NCBI GenBank assembly: GCA_026545225.1
Contig: CM048845.1
Coordinates: 18,011,001-18,075,000, forward strand
From: Cornus controversa
Taxonomy: Eukaryota > Streptophyta > Magnoliopsida > Cornales > Cornaceae
Direction: 5' to 3'
DNA length: 64,000 bases
The notes under the pieces were generated by a model. It saw only the letters and a program-made list of their open reading frames with translations, made no database searches and was not told the origin of the DNA. Shown in pieces: positions 1-10,879 of this stretch. Both the position numbers and the translations under genes were made by a program. Each line of letters starts with the position of its first letter. Position 1 is the stretch's first letter.

Positions 1-1761
1 AGTGACTTCTTTTGGTACCCAAACCATTTTGGGTCCAATTGGGTTAGCAATCATAGGGAATGTTCCTTTTGGAACTCAAACCATTTTTGTCAACTTTCTT
101 TTTCTAAAAGGACAAGAGAATATTTTATGTCCACTTTTTCTACAAAGATTGCATATAGAATTGAAGAAGTTGAATTGAGAGCTCTTGACAAAGAAGTGCT
201 TCAAGGGCTTTAGCATATCACTTTTAGAAGGAGGTTTTTTGATCAAAGATTTTTGTTTATCAAATGGATTATACCCAATTCCTTCTTTGTCATAAACATC
301 CCGTTGTCTTCCAAGGAGAATAGTTAAGTTCTTTCTCCCCTTGGTGAATTTTGCAAGAATCTCAATTTGATCCTCAACAACTTTCTTCAAGTTTTCATTT
401 TCAATTTGAAGATCATTTGAAGAAGTTTCTTTTGAAAGGATCTCTCTTTCTTTCTTGAAAGAGTCATTTTCCATTTAAACTTTTGAAAGTTCAAGTGAAG
501 AAGAGTCTTTCTCCTTTTTCAATAAAATATTTTCATTTTGAACTTTAGAGAGTTCTTGTGAAAGAGATGAGATTTTTTGTTTGAGAGAAGAGTTTTTCAA
601 AATCACTTTTTCAAGTTCTTTATGCAAATCTTCAAAAGCATCTTGCAATTCATCATAGGAATAAGAAGACTCAATTGAAAGCTCAAGATTAGAATCTACC
701 TCATCCTCGATTGCCATAAGGCAAAGGTTGGCAATTTCGTCATTATCACAATCCGAGTCGCTTGAGTCCGAATCATCCCAAGTAGCCTTCATTGCCTTTT
801 TCTTTTGCTTATTTTCTTTATCTCTTTTGTACTTGGGGCAATCGGCTTTGAAATGTCCCGGCTTTCCACATTGAAAGCAAGTAGGTGATTCCTTTTTGCT
901 TGATTCACCTTTGAACTCATTTCTCTTGAAAGGTCTCTTCTTGAAGAGATGTTCTTTCCTCATGAATTTTTTGAACTTGTTAGAGATGAGAGCAAGTTCA
1001 TCTTCTTCATCACTAACATCTTTATCATCTTCCTCATTGACCTCTTGAATTGAAGTCTTTAAAGCCATGCTCTTCTTTTGCTCGGGCTTTTCTTGACGGC
1101 TTTTCATCTTGATTTCATGAGTCATGAGAGATCCCATAAGGTCTTCAAGACTTAATGAATCGAGATCTTTTGCTTCCGAGATAGCGGTAGCCTTAGCATC
1201 CCAACTTGTGGGTAGGCACCAAAGAATTTTCTCCACATTGTCGGACGTAGAGTAATTCCTACCAAGATGAGATAAACTATTAATAATGTTAGTGAATCTA
1301 GTAAACATCTCACCAATAGTTTCATTCGGTTCCATCTTAAAGAGCTCATACTCACGAATCAACATGCTCACTTTGGTGGCTCTAACTTGCTTAGTGCCTT
1401 CATAGGTTACTTCAAGTTTGTCCCAAATTTCTTTGGCAGATTTACAAGCCGAAATTCTATTGAATTCGGATTTGCTTAAAGCACAATACAAATTTGTAAC
1501 CGCTTTGGCATTGACTTGAACAAGTTTTCGGTCATTTTCATTATATTCATGCAAGTCTTTTGGAACTCTTAGACCTTCTAAGGTTTTCATGGGAACTAAG
1601 GGTCCGTCACGAACAACTTCCCAAACTTGGTAGTCAATAGATTGAAGAAACCAAATCATTCTTGGTTTCCAATAGCTATAGTCGGTTCCATCAAACCAAG
1701 GTGGCCTATTGTTGGATTGACCTTCTACATGAGATGCACCTTGCATGTTTGCCATGATCAA
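1..1761 (-). pseudogene. Ty1/copia gag-pol, 5' part, broken by stop codons
   Basis: Gag of a Ty1/copia retrotransposon, which coats element RNA in virus-like particles. The frame opens at ATG 1761 and reads to a TAA at 475-477. It resumes in the same frame to a TGA at 76-78 and continues open to the window edge, so this is one reading frame with two nonsense codons. The TGA replaces a Trp codon in a motif that recurs intact about 20 codons later as MVWVPK. Seen in order: the plant copia gag start (WFDGTDYSYWKPRM), a UBN2-type core (residues about 50-210), a CCHC zinc knuckle (CFQCGKPGHFKADC), a lysine-rich acidic stretch, a coiled coil, and a second CCHC (CNLCRKSGHKIFSC) before the protease region. 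The rest of pol lies outside the window to the left. The primer site and LTR follow directly at the right. Confidence 0.93.
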
Positions 1762-1796
1762 ACTCTAAGACGATTAAGTCCTATTCAAGAGTCCAA

Positions 1797-1808
1797 GCTC
1801 TGATACCA
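1797..1808 (-). other. Primer-binding site of the copia element
   Basis: On the minus strand this reads TGGTATCAGAGC, the initiator-tRNA-Met complement used by most plant copia elements. It sits two bases from the LTR end, as expected for first-strand DNA priming. Confidence 0.92.
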
Positions 1809-1810
1809 AT

Positions 1811-3202
1811 TGTTACCCAAGAATTGACCCTAGAGGGGGGGGGGTTGAATAGGGTCAATGGCAATCAATGACAATTTTTCACAAATATAAATATCAAGAA
1901 CAAATCAAAATAAAGGTACTAGTGAAATGAGGGAAAATAGATGCACAAGAATTAAAAGAGAGAGTTAGAGAGAATCAAACACAAGTGACGCAAGATGTAG
2001 CGTGGTTCGGAATCCCCTACTCCACGACTCAAGATCCCTCTTGAGATTTTCCCAAATCCACTAAGGCTTCTCCTTTCGGGTGGAGAGCAAACCTTTACAA
2101 TGAAGCTAACAAGCTTCTTCCTTTCTCTTGCTAAGTGAAGTCCTCCACTTAGTCTTCTTGGGTTCAACCAACCCTTTACAATAAATGAGGAGAAGATTTA
2201 CAGCACAAAGAATATATCTCTCAAAGATAGAATCTCAAAATGAAGCTCACAAGACTAGTAGTTATATATGAATCTCAAGTTGAAACTCAAGTCTAATAAA
2301 TGAGAATGATAGAGTATTGAATGTAATGAATTTTGCTCAGCAAAAATAGCTCAAGAGTGTTAGATTAAGAAATAAATGCAGAGCCATCAATATATATAGA
2401 GCCCCTTTGAGTTATAGCTGTTGGAAGGTAGTTGAGAGCATTAAATGCACTGAACTATCCGTTGGATTTGAATTCAGCATGTTTGAGGCGACTCAAAATG
2501 AGTTTCAGGCGTCTCATAAACTTTGAGGTGGCTCAAAGTGCAGTTTGAGGCGCCCCAAAATATTTTGAGGTGGCTCGAAATGAGTTTGAGGTGGCTCGAA
2601 ATTAGTTTGAGGTGGCTCAAAGTGAGTTTGAGGTGGCTCGAAATGAGTTTGAGGTGCCTCAAAAAGCCTTCTCAAAACTTCAATTTCTTTCTGTAACTTT
2701 GAGGTGGCTCAAACTGAGTTTGAGGCACCTCAAAGTCCTCTAACCTTTAAAGAGTCAAAATTCAAAGGAAAGGTTAGGACATTGAGCTTGTTTGGTCTTA
2801 GAAATTCATCAAATTAATATCAAGACCTATTTCAAGTAAGTTAGAGACCAAGAAATGATATGATTGTGAATGCATGGTCCTATCATAGAATTGAGCTTCA
2901 ATCATGTTATTCATAAATAACTTTGACAATGAATTCCTAGCTCTCACCAAGTTATTTCTACCCCATTTCTTCAAAAATGGCCTTTGTCATTAAATCTTGG
3001 GGCAACACCTTCTTCTTCAATGGAATGCTTTCTTTGACATTGTCCTCTTCATGACATCATCCTCAATGTGAATGCTTTCTTGAATAAACATCATTGCTTC
3101 AAAATCAATCACTCAAATTGAGAATTAGTACAAAACATTATTAATGATTTGTTATCATCAAAATTACAAGATTGCCCTTAGGTTGAAACCTTTGGGTCAA
3201 CA
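1811..3202 (-). repeat. 5' LTR of the minus-strand copia element
   Basis: The LTR is bounded by TGTTACCCAA at its left and TTTGGGTCAACA at its right, short imperfect inverted termini of the TG...CA type. The left end abuts the primer-binding site. A poly-G tract at about 1834-1846 followed by TTGAATAGGGTC is typical of this group of plant copia LTRs. The right boundary rests on the terminal motif alone because the second LTR is outside the window. Length would be about 1.39 kb. Confidence 0.75.
2478..2745. repeat. Minisatellite inside the copia LTR
   Basis: About ten imperfect copies of a 21-24-base unit of the form GAGGTGGCTCAAAATGAGTTT run through the LTR. The minus-strand frame translates as a repeated SHLKLIS pattern, a product of the repeat and not a gene. 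Confidence 0.85.
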
Positions 3203-4487
3203 GATTGGTTTTGTAAGAAAGTTTTGGTGAGGTTTTTATTAAGCAGAAAAACCAAGAGGTGCTTTTGGCAAGGTTGTAAAGGTTGTGCTATTGATCCCAC
3301 AAAAGGAGTGGGTTTTGCTCTTGAAACTAAAAATGAGATAGTGAAATCCTCAATAGGTTTTCTTGAGGCATGGATGTAGGCTACCGGTGGTGGTGCCGAA
3401 TCATGTATATCACCACGTTCTTGAGTTTGCATTTCTCTAATCTTTTACTCCTTTATTGTGCTAGCATTTCATTTTATCATTGTTTTATCAATGAATGTTG
3501 TTTAATTGCTTTATATGAGAAGGATGAGATGAATGCTTGAATTATATGGATTATGTTGTGAATGTTGCTTGAAGTGATTGACTATTTAGTTGACTCTATA
3601 TTAATTTTCTTTTCAAGTTGCACACCAAGTATTTGATAAAATGTGTAATCAACATTATCTTCACTTTATAGATTTGAGATGTAGCACCTAGATGACTACT
3701 TCCACTTGTTGAATACATAAGCTCACCAAGTATTTGACAAAAGTCCGAACAATCTTACTTGTATCAAACAAGAATTAAAAAAGTTTAATTATTTGTCTAA
3801 AGTCCCTATTCACCTATTTAAACACGATTTAAGTGCCTTGAAATTAAAAACAATGATGTTAAAAGAAGATTTCAATACAGTTAAAATGTGTTTAAACACA
3901 TTTGTTATAGATTTCAACACATAGAACATCTGTTGAAATCTAGAATAAATATGTTTGAAATTAAATTTTTTTTTTTTTGTATAGTGTTTAAGCACATAAA
4001 ACTCACTCAAAATCAGTATTTTATTATATAACATTTATTAATGCAAACACAAATTTACTTTTGGGTGGACCCCACATCCACATATCAAAATCTAATTAGT
4101 TGGTGGTACCATGTGAACGAAATAACATGGTATCACCTTGCATTATACCATTCTTTTTCACAATTTAGGTTATTTATGGATTAATATTGAATTTAGCTCA
4201 CGAGTCTTAGGGTAAATGATCATAAACTAGCACAAACTTGGAGTCTTAAATATTTTTAGAGTAAATATTCAAATATTATTAGGGAGATTTTTAAAACTTT
4301 TGAGAAAAAATACCTTAGAATATTGATGATATGGTATCAAATACTAGTTAAATATCAACACATAGTGATATGAGTTACTAAAGTAAATAAATTTTATTTA
4401 TATTATAAGATATAATTTGTTCCTATTTCCGTCTTCTTACAAGTATTTAAAATTAATTTACTTTTATCATTTGGTGAGCATGTGCTT
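3203..4487. other. AT-rich intergenic stretch, no gene seen
   Basis: No coding potential is evident. It contains a 20-base perfect palindrome at 3884-3903 (AAATGTGTTTAAACACATTT) and a short repeated phrase, CACCAAGTATTTGA, near 3624 and 3725. Confidence 0.6.
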
Positions 4488-4761
4488 AGGGATGTACACG
4501 GTTCGATTCCTTATGGTTCTTGGTGGAATCTAAACCAAAATTGATCCCAACAATTCCTTAATTTTAGAATTGGAATGGTTAGGTTCGGTCCAATTCCTTA
4601 CGATTTCGATTCTGATTGCGAAGGTTCTTTGTTATGTAATATGTTAATAGTATGTTTTCCCTTTCATCAACACATGTCTCTTTTATGTGGAATAACTTGA
4701 AGCTTTGCCAAAATGAGAGGTAAGCCACCAATATTATCTTCGAAGTTTGTTAAAACATAAG

Positions 4762-4799
<38 letters not shown>

Positions 4800-5258
4800 T
4801 AGTCTCACATTTTTCTTTTTGTCTTTCTAGTAGACTGAAACTTGCGGTGCAAACAGGTGATCAAGTAGCCCCACACGTCTTCCTGCAATGGCTGCCAGCA
4901 TGCGAAATTGGTTGATCTACTCAATTTTGGCTAAATTATAGGGGAAATTTCTTGTGTGTGTCTGTGTGTGTGATAGCATATAGTTGTTTCCTTGATCATG
5001 ACTTCAATGACACTCCAAAGTTGAACCACATCTTCATTCCAGTGTCTTTAGTCGGAGCACATGCGTTTACTTTTCTTCACATTGTGTGTATATGTATAGC
5101 AAGAGAGAGAGAGTCATTCAAGTCAAGAAACTGAAATGTTCATAACTTACATTTCAAAGTAAAAACGGGCCAAGCAGCAACAAGCCCCGTCCAAATTTCA
5201 TGCCGGGCACACAAATATGTATATATATATATACACGTATATGTATATATACATATAC

Positions 5259-5289
<31 letters not shown>

Positions 5290-5440
5290 CATATATATCA
5301 ACGGTTCTGGTTTGAATTTCAAGACCTATAACCGGAACCGGAGTGAACGATTCTTAAATTTTAGAACCGAAACCAAAACTTTAGTGAGCGGTTCAATTAC
5401 GATTCTTTACGGTTCCACCGGTTCTTTGTAGACACACTCT
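4488..5440. mobile_element. Possible hAT-type non-autonomous element remnant
   Basis: Begins TAGGGATGTACACGGTTC and ends with a CGGTTC-rich stretch closing in TTTGTAGACACACTC. This echoes a common plant hAT-derived family whose ends start TAGGGATG and which is full of GGTTC motifs. AT microsatellites have expanded inside it (4767-4796, 5219-5298). No target duplication could be assigned. Confidence 0.3.
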
Positions 5441-5570
5441 GATGAGCGTTCGACAAATTCTAGTTATATAAACATAAAATTTTAAATATTACAATAACTA
5501 ATAAAAAAAACATCCATTAGCCTTTGATGCCGATCTAATTTTCCATTTTTTTATTCTCCCTTCCATCTTT

Positions 5571-5596
5571 ATTATTATTATTATTATTATTATTAT
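5571..5596. repeat. (ATT)n microsatellite
   Basis: Nearly nine uninterrupted ATT units, 53 bases left of the non-autonomous LTR element. Confidence 0.9.
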
Positions 5597-5652
5597 TTTA
5601 CATCACAAATATTTTTTTTTACTTTACTAGAATAAAAAAATAAAATAAAGTT

Positions 5653-5890
5653 TGTTATATAATATATTCATATTATGTTACTTTCTTATTATCCTAAACC
5701 ACTAGAATTTCTTATATATTTTTCTAATCCATCTAGAATTCCTAATTCATCTAGGATTAGGGTTTCTTATCTCCTAAGTAAACTTGGTTTATAAGATAAT
5801 GTGATTATAAATAGGCTTGATGTATTCTTCATTCAATTCAATTCATATATCAATTCAATTAAATACAATTATCTTTATTTATTTCTAACA
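5653..5890 (+). repeat. 5' LTR of the non-autonomous element
   Basis: 238 bases, TGTTATATAA ... TTTCTAACA, followed at once by the primer-binding site. Compared with the right LTR it lacks a short duplication near its start and differs by scattered substitutions, so the insertion is not very young. Confidence 0.92.
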
Positions 5891-6945
5891 TGGTATCAGA
5901 GCCAACAATCACAGCTGGAGAAAATAGTTTCCACCAAATCAGGATCCACCAAATCGGGATGTTGTTACACAACTGGTTGTCAAATAATTCTTTCTCTCCT
6001 TTATCCTAATTCAAAGGTGACTTGAAGCCCACTCTTCTATAGCCGAGAAAATCAAATTTGTGGTGTTTGAATCGTGTTTGCGAAGATTAAAAAATTTGGT
6101 TCGCACTTTTCTGCATAGCAAAATTGTTTTGAACACAACTTCTTAGTTACCGATCCCAACGACCTAAGACGAATTCCAGAAGGTAGAAAATTCGAAGAGC
6201 TTCGATTTGATATATTATATGTCTATATTTAGAGTAGAAAAGGGTAGTCAAATCTGTATGTGAAGTTACTATCATGACTATAAATATTTATGTTGGAATT
6301 CATCTTTTTTTACTTGGATTTGCAAAGAGATTCAGATTGTTCTTTGTCTAAAGCCACCGACAAATTGGAGGCCACCTCTAAGACCCACAATCATTGCTGC
6401 CCTCACATTACTGTCTGAGTCTCCACAACTCCCTCGCTCACTGAGTCCTCATCCAGACAGTTCTACTATCGCGTCTCTGCCCTCTTTCAGTGGTGATCAC
6501 ACGATTTTGTGATTGTGCTGTATCTTCGCAATTCTGTTACCGTGGCTTCGTACATATTCAGTGGTAATCACATGCTTTTGTGATTGACCATCACTCTTCT
6601 TTGTGCCCTCCAGCATGATTGATCACAACACTTACATGTACCTCCTATGATAATCACACGTATCCACACTTCTGTGTGCTACTATCGCGCTTCCATGTTT
6701 GATTAGCCAGTTGGCGCTTCCATGCGCTACTCCAGAAATATCAACGCACTTCCATGCACCTCCAGAAGTCATATTGCGCTTTCATGCACATTCAAAAGTA
6801 GTCACTAAAGCACTTCCACGCACCTCCAGAAGTCATACCGCGCTTCCATGTGCCTCAACATGCTGGATCTTTACAGCTCTGACATTGTTTTCCTATATCC
6901 AAACTCAAGTTGGTTTCATATAACCCACATTGAGTTTGCGGGGGC

Positions 6946-7197
6946 TATTAGATAATATATTTCATATTATGTTACTTTCTTATTATGTTATTTTCTTACT
7001 ATCCTAAACCACCTAGGATTTCTTATACCTTTTCTAATCCATCTAGGATTCCTAATTCATCTAGTCCCTTTTCTTATCTCTTAAGTAAACTTGGTCTCTA
7101 AGATAATGTGTATATAAATAGGCTTGATATATTCTTCATTCAATATATCAATTCAATTAATTCAATTAAATACAATTATCTTTATTTATTTCTAACA
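6946..7197 (+). repeat. 3' LTR of the non-autonomous element
   Basis: 252 bases, TATTAGATAA ... TTTCTAACA. The first dinucleotide is TA instead of TG, a likely point mutation. Flanked on the right by the duplicated target AAGTT. Confidence 0.9.
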
Positions 7198-9165
7198 AAG
7201 TTATATATTATCACTCAACACATTGCATATTATACCAAAATTCTACTGAAAAAAAAAATGAAATTTGTTCTTTAGTTATTTAATTGAACCTTTTTTTTAA
7301 TGAAAAATTCTCTCTTGTAAAGGGTTTTTCGTAATTTGGTCTGGTGACAATTTTTATAATAATTGGTGGTGACTCATCTTGTAACGTGCTTGACTAGTAA
7401 TTAATGTCACTCATTTAACTCTAAGTGTTATAAACGTTGTCATGGGAAGAAATTGCAGAACCTCCTCAGAGTAGAAGATTTTAGTGCATTCTTAATCTCC
7501 TTAGTTCCCTGACCAAATATGTCAATTCTCTAATTTCAAGGTTCTTTTATATCATATCTTTATTATGTCACAAAAGATTCATTTACATACTATAGCATGC
7601 ATATAATTAAGAAACATTCAAAAGGTAAGATTGTTGGGCCCACTAAATCGATCTGAGTCATATAAAAAGCAATTCAAAAACAAGGTCGTGATGAGATCGG
7701 TATTGCTCATAGGATTGTAGGATTGCGATCGTATTTGCATTTTTAGAATAAATAAATGGGATGTTTGCTTATTTTTGAGCATACAACCCATTTTCTATTA
7801 AAACCTTCAAGCCTTTCTCAAAAATTTCAAAGTCTAAAATGCATTTTGGAGGCCAATCCCAAACAAAGAAAAAGCATCAAAATCACAATCTGAGAACCAT
7901 TTGTGAAACTTGAAATGAGCAGTGAAACTCTGGTGGCCTCCGACAACTTTCAACCACCTTCAGCGATCCCAAAGGCTTCCGGCGAGCTATTCCAAGTTCT
8001 ACACTTCTACTCAGCTCTAATATAAAGTTTTGTTATGACTTCAAAGTTCAAATTTTCCTCTAACTCTTCTTTGTTTTTGCACAAAAAATGAAAAAAATTG
8101 CTGTATTTCTCTCAATAGTAGCCTGCTTGATATTGTTAGAATTTCTCTGTACAGTTAAAATTTCTCATTTCTGATTTTGTTATTCAGAAAAAAATCAGAG
8201 AATTTTTGTAGGACTTGTTTGGAAAATTCTTAAATTATGTTATATTTAGATTTGTATAATGTATTGCACTATGCAAGATGCAAATGCTTTCATCTGGTTC
8301 TGGGAAAAAAAGTAATAGAAAAATAGCTTTAGGTGGACTTGTTACTGTGAATTTCTATATGTTTTTTTTAAGTCTTATTCCATATGTTTCCTAAATGTAC
8401 GATTCTTATGTTCATTGTGAATTTCTATATGTTCTTTTTTTAAGTCTTATTCCATATGTTTCCTAAATGTACAATTCTTATGTTCATTGTGAATTTCTAT
8501 ACGGGAAAATGAATTTATGATCAAATCCCGAACTGGAGATAATGTGTGGTGGGCCCCAAAACCCTATTGTCTCTAGCTCGGATTTCAGCTTTCAACAAGC
8601 TATCATTACTCTTTATAGGATATGAAGTATCAAATACAAGTGTGGAGAATTGAGAGAGTATATTTGGATGAAGGAGGAGAAGTAGACTAATTAATGAAAT
8701 TTGTGGTGAAGGTATATGATTGTTCCTGTGACAGATCCTTACTTTTTATCTCTGGTTATCTTGCCTTGACATTTATTAAGGCTCGTGTATTTATAGTGCT
8801 AAGCTTTCTTTGGTGACCGATCTGGATTATTGCCCAGTACCTAAGGTGCATAGGTAACAATTTTCTAGACACCTAAAGGATCAAATCTCTCATTTCATCG
8901 TGTCTTCAGGTAGTGTAGCGTGTTAGCTTTAAATGTATTCGGCTATGCCGCAACAACAATATTTGGAGCATTAATAGCTCATAGCAGAGCATTAATGGCC
9001 ATTGTAAGAGTTTCTGTTACGACACATTCTCACTACCGTATCTCACCCTAAACTTAGTAACTAAAAATTACTAGGAATGAGAGGTACTTGATAACCACAA
9101 AGATCTCAGCGTGTTTCTCGGCCAAATCAAAAGTACTTGGACTGTGTCCTGGGCTACAATGTTCA
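7198..9165. other. Gene-free stretch with one tandem duplication
   Basis: No coding region recognised. A unit of about 70 bases starting GTGAATTTCTATATG is duplicated in tandem at roughly 8347-8416 and 8417-8488, with a third partial copy starting after it. Otherwise unique-looking AT-rich sequence. Confidence 0.55.
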
Positions 9166-9169
9166 GAAG

Positions 9170-9298
9170 TCCATTTGTTGTTAAAGTCTTATTTTCAATT
9201 AGAGTCCTATTCTTCTGCAAGTTTGTTACTTCTGCTTCTATGATTTAGTTTCTGTTTATGCACGTTAGTTGTGGTCCTAAGTTTAGGAAGATTTGTTA

Positions 9299-9343
<45 letters not shown>

Positions 9344-9455
9344 AACTCTTTCAATGAATAAAAGAGACATAGAAAAATTACCCCAAATCTTGTGGTCTGT
9401 TCTCACCCGAGGAAAGCAATTTATCCTTATTTCTTGAGCTTTGATTGGGACCTAT
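9170..9455 (+). repeat. Probable 3' part of a Ty3/gypsy 5' LTR
   Basis: Inferred from position: it lies just upstream of a TTGGTATTAGAGC primer-like site (9458-9470) and a gypsy gag start. It contains an expanded (AT)n tract at 9302-9341 and an AATGAATAAAAGAG stretch resembling the transcription-end zone of such LTRs. No second LTR is present to define the ends. Confidence 0.35.
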
Positions 9456-9479
9456 TATTGGTATTAGAGCTTCGTTACA

Positions 9480-10540
9480 ATGGCGACCAACAAAGAGAGG
9501 ATTGAGGCCTTAGAGGCTAGACTCGGTGGAGTTCAAGATGGAATGCAACAACTTGAGGAAACCATTAATAGGCTGTTTGAAGTTTTGCTTTCAACTAAGG
9601 AAAACACCAACAACAACAATGGGCGAGAAGGATTCTTCCGACCACATCGAGAGGAGAACGACGACGGCAGACAAATTTTCTCTTCCAAAATGGCAAAGTT
9701 GGAATTTCCAAAATACTCCGGAGATGATCCAAAATAATGGTTTAACCGATCGAGTAGCTCAATTCTTTGAATTTCAAGGCACAGTAGACAACCAAAAGGT
9801 CTCTCTAGCATCTTTTCATCTTAAAAGAGAAGCTAATCAATGGTGGCAATGGTTGCATCGCGCTTACCACGAGGAAGGCTGCTTGGTGACTTGGGAATTA
9901 TTTGAGGAGGAACTGTGGGCTCTTTTTGGATCAACAGAGTGTGAAGATTTTAATGAAGCTTTATCCAAAGTTCGACAGGTCAGATCCCTTCGTGATTACT
10001 AAAAATAGTTCGAGAGGCTGGGTAATCGGGTTCACGGTTGGTCACAAAAGGCACTCATAAGATCGTTCATGGGTTTCTGAAGCGATTCGTATGTTCAAGC
10101 CTAAAACCTTGAAGGAAATGATAAGCTTGGCTCACTTGAAGGACGGATAACTACAATGACAAGGGAGGTTTTCATGCCCACCACTACTTACTTGCACCCC
10201 ACTAGCGCTACCAACAACAACAAAAGTTTCACCTGTTAAGAGACTATCTTGGGATGAATGCAAAGAAGATGGCCACAAGGACTTTGTTTCAACTATGATG
10301 ACAAATTCTCTTCTAGTCATAGATGCAAGGGCCCTCAACTTCTTCTATTGAAAGGTAACATCGATTGTGAATCTGAAGGAGACAATAATAAGGCCAACAC
10401 CGACCTTCCTTCTGATCCCAAAATTTCATTGCACGCTTTAACGGGATGGACAACTGCAAAGACCATGTATGTTACAGCCAAGATTGGGAATTATGAAGTT
10501 GTGGTACTCATCGACAACGGCTCTACACATAAATATACAC
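9480..10540 (+). pseudogene. Ty3/gypsy gag-protease fragment, frameshifted
   Basis: Opens with ATG 9480 (MATNKERIEALEARLGGVQD), a gag N-terminus with a coiled coil. A frame change near 9735-9755 leads into the retrotransposon-gag core with the family phrase ANQWWQWL, broken by TAA at 10000-10002. Further out-of-frame pieces cover the end of the gag core (FKPKTLKEMISLA). From 10258 the zinc knuckle follows, with one Cys changed to Tyr (CFNYDDKFSSSHRCKG), then an aspartic protease whose active site reads LIDNGSTH where LIDSGSTH is usual. Homology stops abruptly at about 10540, so RT, RNase H and integrase are missing. An old, truncated copy. Confidence 0.88.
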
Positions 10541-10737
10541 TCTGTGACTTCAAATCCAGGATACAAATATTGCTCAACTTCAACATTTATTCTAATTCAT
10601 TCAGTAAGTGTAAGCTAACTTTGCTGCAATGTTCAACTTTTTTAGAGAAGTTTGATCTCAATATGTTTAAAGCTTTTTGTGTTCACTTGTACATTTTCTT
10701 ACACGTGTCAATTATAATTTAATAACACAGACAAAAG

Positions 10738-10870
10738 TAAGTTTTTTTTTTTTTTTGGTAATGTATGTTAGTATATTGAAAAGAGGGATTACAAACAAAT
10801 AACCAAACAAGGTTCCCTTGGAACATAACAAGTATATCCAAACCAAAGAAGGAAAACAATGCCTATTCTC
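10738..10870 (-). mobile_element. Possible 3' tail of a LINE, reverse orientation
   Basis: A run of 16 T at about 10742-10757 followed by GGTAATGTATGTTAGTATATTG would be a poly(A)-ended LINE tail on the minus strand. It abuts the plus-strand LINE fragment, so it might be the inverted part of a twin-primed insertion. Confidence 0.3.
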
Positions 10871-10879
10871 CTTTGGTAA

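Larger units (their letters stand above)
5653..7197 (+). mobile_element. Complete non-autonomous LTR retrotransposon (1.5 kb)
   Basis: Two LTRs (5653-5890 and 6946-7197) flank 1055 bases of internal sequence. A TGGTATCAGAGCC primer site follows the left LTR (5891-5903), and a purine-rich TTGAGTTTGCGGGGGC tract precedes the right LTR. The 5-base duplication AAGTT sits at 5648-5652 and 7198-7202. No gag or pol homology is visible inside, so it must have been mobilised by proteins of another element, presumably copia given its primer site and polypurine tract. Both LTRs share a TATA-like TATAAATAGGC. The internal part carries imperfect repeats of a CTTCCATGC / CCTCCAGAAGTCA unit at about 6700-6860. 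Confidence 0.93.

Noticed and set aside
2478..2745. CRISPR-like spacing of short repeats
   Set aside because: Units are contiguous and diverged, with no unique spacers, and lie within a eukaryotic LTR.
3884..3903. 20-base palindrome AAATGTGTTTAAACACATTT as a regulatory site
   Set aside because: No gene nearby and AT-rich palindromes of this size are expected by chance in such DNA.
5140..5322. Minus frame rich in Ile, Tyr and Thr
   Set aside because: Translation of an AT/AC microsatellite.
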